Below are positions 5,780 to 8,261 of a DNA stretch of 8,261 nucleotides, piece by piece (within the stretch, counting starts at the first letter, position 1; each line of letters starts with the position of its first letter). This DNA is from an uncultured Collinsella sp. (GTDB lineage: Bacteria; Actinomycetota; Coriobacteriia; Coriobacteriales; Coriobacteriaceae). The notes beneath the pieces were generated by a model that was not told the origin of the DNA, made no database searches, and worked only from the letters and a program-made list of their open reading frames with translations. Location: NCBI GenBank assembly GCA_958439775.1, contig CAUBWQ010000030.1, forward strand, positions 1 through 8,261, given 5' to 3'. Position numbers and translations under genes: made by a program.

Positions 5780-6772
5780 CTAGTAATCCAGCTTCCACAT
5801 GTAGCGTCGCGTCATGTAGTCCTTGTGGGTGACGGCAGAGAGCGCGCGCATGTACACGTTGTTGAGAATCGGGGCAAAGATCAGGTGGTTGAAGTATTCG
5901 CTCACGCTGTCCTTGATGTCATTGAGGCCGAGCTCCTTGGCGTCGAGCTGATAGACGCGCTCGCCACCGTACTGGTTGACGAAGCGGATGCCGCGCTCGT
6001 CGTTGCAGCGGCTGCGGCCGACGCTGATGAGCTGGAACAGCGAGGTGCGCTTGTCCAGGATCTCGAAGGGGCCGTGGAAGAAGTCACAGGTGTTGATGGT
6101 GCAGGAGTCGATCTGCAGCATCTCCTGCACGTTGCAGATGCTAAAGACGTAGGCGGCACCAAAGAGCGGACCCTGAGCCATGACGTTGATGCAGGGCTTG
6201 TCGGCGTTCTGCTCGGCCCACTTGGCAGCGAGCGGACGAGTGTACTCGACGGCCTTGCGATAGATAGGGTCGACCAAGTCGAAGACGGCCATGGCGGTCT
6301 CGTACTCGGCATAGCCCTCGGTCTGCTGCGTAAGCTCCATGGCGATCATGGTCACGACAGCGGAGTTGGTGCGGCCCATGCAGGACTCGTCGACGGCCAG
6401 GCTGTCGTACTGGATCTTGTAGTCGCAGACCTCGGTGAGGCCGGACTCGTCAACATAGATGGCGATGGTGCTGGCGCCGTGGTCCTTGGCGACCTGGGCG
6501 GCGATGATGGTCTCCTTGGTGCCGCGCATGGACACGACGACGGCCAGAGTGTTCTCGTTGACATAGGCAGGGGTTGCGTGCACGAACTCGTTGCTGGTGT
6601 AGCTGGAGCTCACGACCTGCGTGGCCTCGTGCTCCATAAAGTACTGGGCAGGATAGTTACCGCCGTTGGATCCGCCGGCGCCAATCCACACGACGCGCTT
6701 GATGCCGCCCTTGTCAGCCTTGTCAGCCAAAACCTGGGAGACGACGTCCTTAACCTGTTCCTGAGTAGTCAT
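5780..6772 (-). CDS. Second SIS-domain enzyme, probable phosphorylated glycated-amine deglycase
   Basis: A 330-residue cytosolic protein related to the SIS enzyme at 400-1383: both share NYPAQYF/LYPAKYF, T/S-x-NEF, LxQQTEGYxxYE, FFHGPFE/YFHGPFE and the C-terminus RRYMWKL(D/S)Y. Phosphosugar loops are IGAGGSNGG (30-38) and SMRGTKETI (81-89). Glu217 and His233 keep the 16-residue spacing of FrlB-type deglycases, but the residue block before the His is TCDFFHGP instead of TGEYFHGP, with Asp for Glu, and the first loop differs, so a different substrate is likely. In Salmonella the two Gfr deglycases act on glucoselysine-6-P and fructoselysine-6-P, and this pair may be split in the same way. The ATG at 6772 has AAAGG about 10 bases upstream. 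It is divergent from the GntR gene, its likely regulator. SIS family certain; substrate inferred. Confidence 0.9.
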   Translation of the reverse strand: MTTQEQVKDVVSQVLADKADKGGIKRVVWIGAGGSNGGNYPAQYFMEHEATQVVSSSYTSNEFVHATPAYVNENTLAVVVSMRGTKETIIAAQVAKDHGASTIAIYVDESGLTEVCDYKIQYDSLAVDESCMGRTNSAVVTMIAMELTQQTEGYAEYETAMAVFDLVDPIYRKAVEYTRPLAAKWAEQNADKPCINVMAQGPLFGAAYVFSICNVQEMLQIDSCTINTCDFFHGPFEILDKRTSLFQLISVGRSRCNDERGIRFVNQYGGERVYQLDAKELGLNDIKDSVSEYFNHLIFAPILNNVYMRALSAVTHKDYMTRRYMWKLDY

Positions 6773-6811
6773 CGTGCATCAGCCTTTCTTCTCGTTTGAT
6801 GCTCATCACAG

Positions 6812-6833
6812 GCATACAAGTTACATACATGTT
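6812..6833. promoter_or_regulatory. Operator-like 22-bp repeat, copy 1 (next to the SIS gene)
   Basis: This segment starts GCATACAAGTTA and matches 20 of 22 bases of 6951-6972 in the same orientation. It lies 40 to 61 bases before the SIS start codon, in its expected promoter or leader. A GntR/UTRA gene across the divergent region makes it a good candidate operator. An inverted partial copy, TTGTATGC, occurs at 6851-6858. Confidence 0.6.
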
Positions 6834-6922
6834 TTGGCTATGTCGACTAGTTGTATGCTATATTTGTCTTAGAAATTTTGCTGATGCGGTTTTCGATAAC
6901 TAGCTACCAGCGGTTTTATTGT

Positions 6923-6935
6923 TGTATTGAATACA
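6923..6935. promoter_or_regulatory. Palindromic TGTAT-TGA-ATACA site
   Basis: TGTAT and ATACA are perfect inverted arms around TGA in the divergent intergenic region, sharing the GTAT/ATAC core of the 22-bp repeats. It could be a further binding site of the GntR/UTRA protein; GTAT-type cores are common for HutC-subfamily GntR regulators. Confidence 0.4.
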
Positions 6936-6938
6936 TGC

Positions 6939-6972
6939 TTGATTAGACTCGCATACAAGTTAGATACAGGTT
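6939..6972 (+). promoter_or_regulatory. Probable GntR promoter overlapped by operator repeat copy 2
   Basis: TTGATT (6939-6944) and TAGATA (6961-6966), 16 bases apart, could be the -35 and -10 for the GntR gene. The second 22-bp repeat (6951-6972) covers the -10, so binding there would block the gene and give autoregulation. The message would have a very short leader; the only ribosome-site candidate is a weak AGG at 6968-6970. Confidence 0.45.
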
Positions 6973-6978
6973 GATCGC

Positions 6979-7701
6979 ATGAACGCTTCATCTAAAAAGA
7001 AACTGAGCCAGTACGAGCGCTTGGCGGGCATGTTGCGCGACCGCATCGCCGCCGGCACCTACGCGCGCGGAGACAAGCTGCCGTCCGAGATGGAACTCAT
7101 GGACGAATCGGGGCTGTCGCGCAGCACCGTACGCCATGCCCTTAAGGTGCTCGTTGATGAGGGTCTGGTTCGAACCGAGCGCGGGCGCGGCGCCTTTGTG
7201 GCCGACACGCCGGCGCTCCACGAGAACAACCTGGTGTTTTCGAGCTATACGGCGCAGGTCCAGGGTCAGGGCATGAAGCCCACCACGCGCACGGTGGACT
7301 CGGGCTTTACCAAGGCGGGCGGCAGCATAGCCAAGTTCTTTGATGCCGCCGTGGGCAGCAAGCTCGTCAAACTTGTCCGTCTGCGTTATCTGGACGATGC
7401 GCCACTGTGCCTGGAGACCACCTATCTACCACCGAGCTTTGAAGCACTCATCGACCGCGATATCAACGGTTCGCTCTACGCCACGCTGCGCCAGGAATTC
7501 CATCGCGCGCCGGCACAGGGACATAAGACCTTTGAGGTGTGCTATGCCTCGCAAAACGAGGCGTTTTTGCTCAACGTTGAGCGTGGGCAGGCGCTGATCC
7601 TGATCACCGACTACGTCTACGACACCGACGGCCGCCCGCTCCATGTCTCCAAGCGCATCCAACGCACCGACCGCGCCAAATACACCGAGCCCATCGGCTA
7701 A
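6979..7701 (+). CDS. GntR-family transcriptional regulator, HutC/UTRA subfamily (FrlR-like)
   Basis: A 240-residue DNA-binding repressor or activator. The winged helix-turn-helix spans about 9-76, with the family residues RGDKLPSEMELMDESGLSRS (30-49) and the wing TERGRGAFV (66-74). The C-terminal UTRA ligand domain (about 85-235) carries the strand patterns VKLVRLRYLDDAPLCLETTYLPP (around 130-152) and LILITDYVYDTDGRPLHVSKR (206-226), which in this family bind phosphorylated sugars or amino-sugar phosphates. Length is typical. Frl loci of E. coli and Bacillus use GntR regulators, which supports a role as sensor of the phosphorylated glycated amine. It is transcribed away from the second SIS gene and has repeat sites in the shared intergenic region. 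The start ATG at 6979 gives the canonical N-terminus but only a weak ribosome site. Its stop lies 7 bases from the convergent GNAT gene. Confidence 0.93.
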   Translation: MNASSKKKLSQYERLAGMLRDRIAAGTYARGDKLPSEMELMDESGLSRSTVRHALKVLVDEGLVRTERGRGAFVADTPALHENNLVFSSYTAQVQGQGMKPTTRTVDSGFTKAGGSIAKFFDAAVGSKLVKLVRLRYLDDAPLCLETTYLPPSFEALIDRDINGSLYATLRQEFHRAPAQGHKTFEVCYASQNEAFLLNVERGQALILITDYVYDTDGRPLHVSKRIQRTDRAKYTEPIG

Positions 7702-7723
7702 CCTGTCCCTAAATGGTAGGTTT
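7700..7723. repeat. Small intergenic repeat, copy B
   Basis: AACCTGTCCCT (7700-7710) is the reverse complement of 266-276, and TGGTAGGTTT (7714-7723) equals 282-291. It covers the stop codons of the two convergent genes. The AACCT/AGGTT arms could form a weak stem; I see no T-run, so a terminator role is doubtful. Confidence 0.35.
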
Positions 7724-8261
7724 GGGGAGGTCGGGGAACCAGGTCGGTTTGGGTTGGTTGGGCGTGCGCTCGGCTAGGACCAACTCCATCCAGCACATGT
7801 CGTACCAGCGGCCGAACTTTTGGGCGCAGCGATCGAAGGCGCCCACCAGGCGATATCCCATATGGGCATGGAAATCCTGGCTGTTGTGCGTCAGGTACTC
7901 ATCGTCCTTGTCGTGCGGCACGGCAATGAGCGCGCACATGTTGGTGATGCCCATCGCGATCAGGCACTGCTTGAGCGCATCGTGCAGCTTGCGGCCCAGC
8001 CCGCCGTGGCGCACGTCGCGCGCCAGGTAGATCGACGTCTCGACCGACCAGTCGTATGCCTCACGGCTGTTGAGCGGACTCACATAGGCATAGCCTACCG
8101 GACGCCCGTCCAGCTCCATCACCAGATACGGATAGCGCTCGAGCGTGCGCTCGATGCGCCCGGCGAACTCCTCAACGCTCGGCACCTCATATTCGCAGGT
8201 AATCGCCGTCTGGCGCACATACGGCTCATAGATGGCAAGCAACGCCGGCGCATCATCGGGC
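7709..8261 (-). CDS. GNAT acetyltransferase, phosphinothricin-acetyltransferase-like (5' end missing)
   Basis: About 183 residues are visible; the frame stays open to the right edge (PDDAPALLAIYEPYV), so a TTG at 8242 is not the real start and some 5-10 N-terminal residues are probably missing. The family pattern is clear: LLAIYEPYVRQTAITCEYEV near the N-terminus, YAYVSPLNSREAYDWSVETS in the core, the acetyl-CoA loop RDVRHGGLGRKLHDAL (R-x-x-G-x-G type), and FHAHMGYRLVGAFDRCAQKFGRWYDMCWMEL, typical of Pat/Bar-like acetyltransferases. It transfers acetyl from acetyl-CoA to a small amine in the cytosol; the natural substrate in gut bacteria is unknown. A Pro/Thr-rich C-terminal tail (RTPNQPKPTWFPDLPKPTI) is encoded by G/T-rich DNA next to the GntR stop. 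It is probably unrelated to the PTS locus, though acetylating a released amine is imaginable. Confidence 0.9.
   Translation of the reverse strand, partial: PDDAPALLAIYEPYVRQTAITCEYEVPSVEEFAGRIERTLERYPYLVMELDGRPVGYAYVSPLNSREAYDWSVETSIYLARDVRHGGLGRKLHDALKQCLIAMGITNMCALIAVPHDKDDEYLTHNSQDFHAHMGYRLVGAFDRCAQKFGRWYDMCWMELVLAERTPNQPKPTWFPDLPKPTI

Noticed and set aside
5720..6799. Plus-strand open frame of 359 codons opposite the second SIS gene
   Set aside because: Antisense shadow of a GC-rich gene; no motif and no ribosome site.
1..8261. CRISPR array, tRNA/rRNA genes, transposase or phage genes
   Set aside because: No regularly spaced long repeats, no cloverleaf or rRNA-like sequence recognised, and every long gene is accounted for by metabolic, transport or regulatory families.

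Overview
The window looks like chromosomal DNA from a high-GC gut actinobacterium of the Coriobacteriia, most likely Collinsella or a close relative. That is inferred from codon use, gene style and the small intergenic palindromic repeats; no rRNA or other marker gene is present to prove it. Most of the window is one carbohydrate-uptake locus read on the minus strand.

Layout by coordinate: (1) 1-240, the 5' part of a HAD-family phosphatase or mutase gene running off the left edge. (2) 334-4182, a four-gene operon on the minus strand: a fused mannose-family PTS IIA-IIB, then IIC, IID and a SIS-domain sugar-phosphate enzyme, closed by a strong intrinsic terminator at 334-365. Two stable hairpins lie between IID and the SIS gene. 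(3) 4366-5448, an EamA/DMT-type 10-helix exporter on the minus strand with a TTG start. (4) 5780-6772, a second SIS-domain enzyme on the minus strand with its own terminator. (5) 6979-7701, a GntR/UTRA regulator on the plus strand, divergent from the second SIS gene. (6) 7709-8261, a GNAT acetyltransferase of the phosphinothricin-acetyltransferase type on the minus strand, cut by the right edge.

Working model: the PTS imports and phosphorylates a glycated amine. The two SIS enzymes resemble FrlB/FraB/GfrF deglycases. Both keep a Glu and a His 16 residues apart, as in E. coli FrlB, and both end in RRYMWKL(S/D)Y, which recalls the RRYYGGLVEY end of FrlB. They would cleave phosphorylated Amadori or Heyns products such as fructoselysine-6-P or glucoselysine-6-P into sugar-6-phosphate and free amine. 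The EamA protein could export the released amine, and the GntR/UTRA protein would sense the phosphorylated substrate, as FrlR does in frl loci. The set of a mannose-type PTS plus two deglycases matches the logic of the Salmonella gfrABCDEF operon, but with a fused IIAB, a GntR-type regulator and an added exporter.

Three regulatory patterns support co-regulation. A 16-bp element (14/16 identical) lies at both the PTS and the exporter promoters. A 14-bp tandem repeat with a 21-bp period lies upstream of the PTS promoter. A pair of 22-bp direct repeats (20/22 identical) plus inverted half-sites lies in the divergent region between the second SIS gene and the GntR gene.
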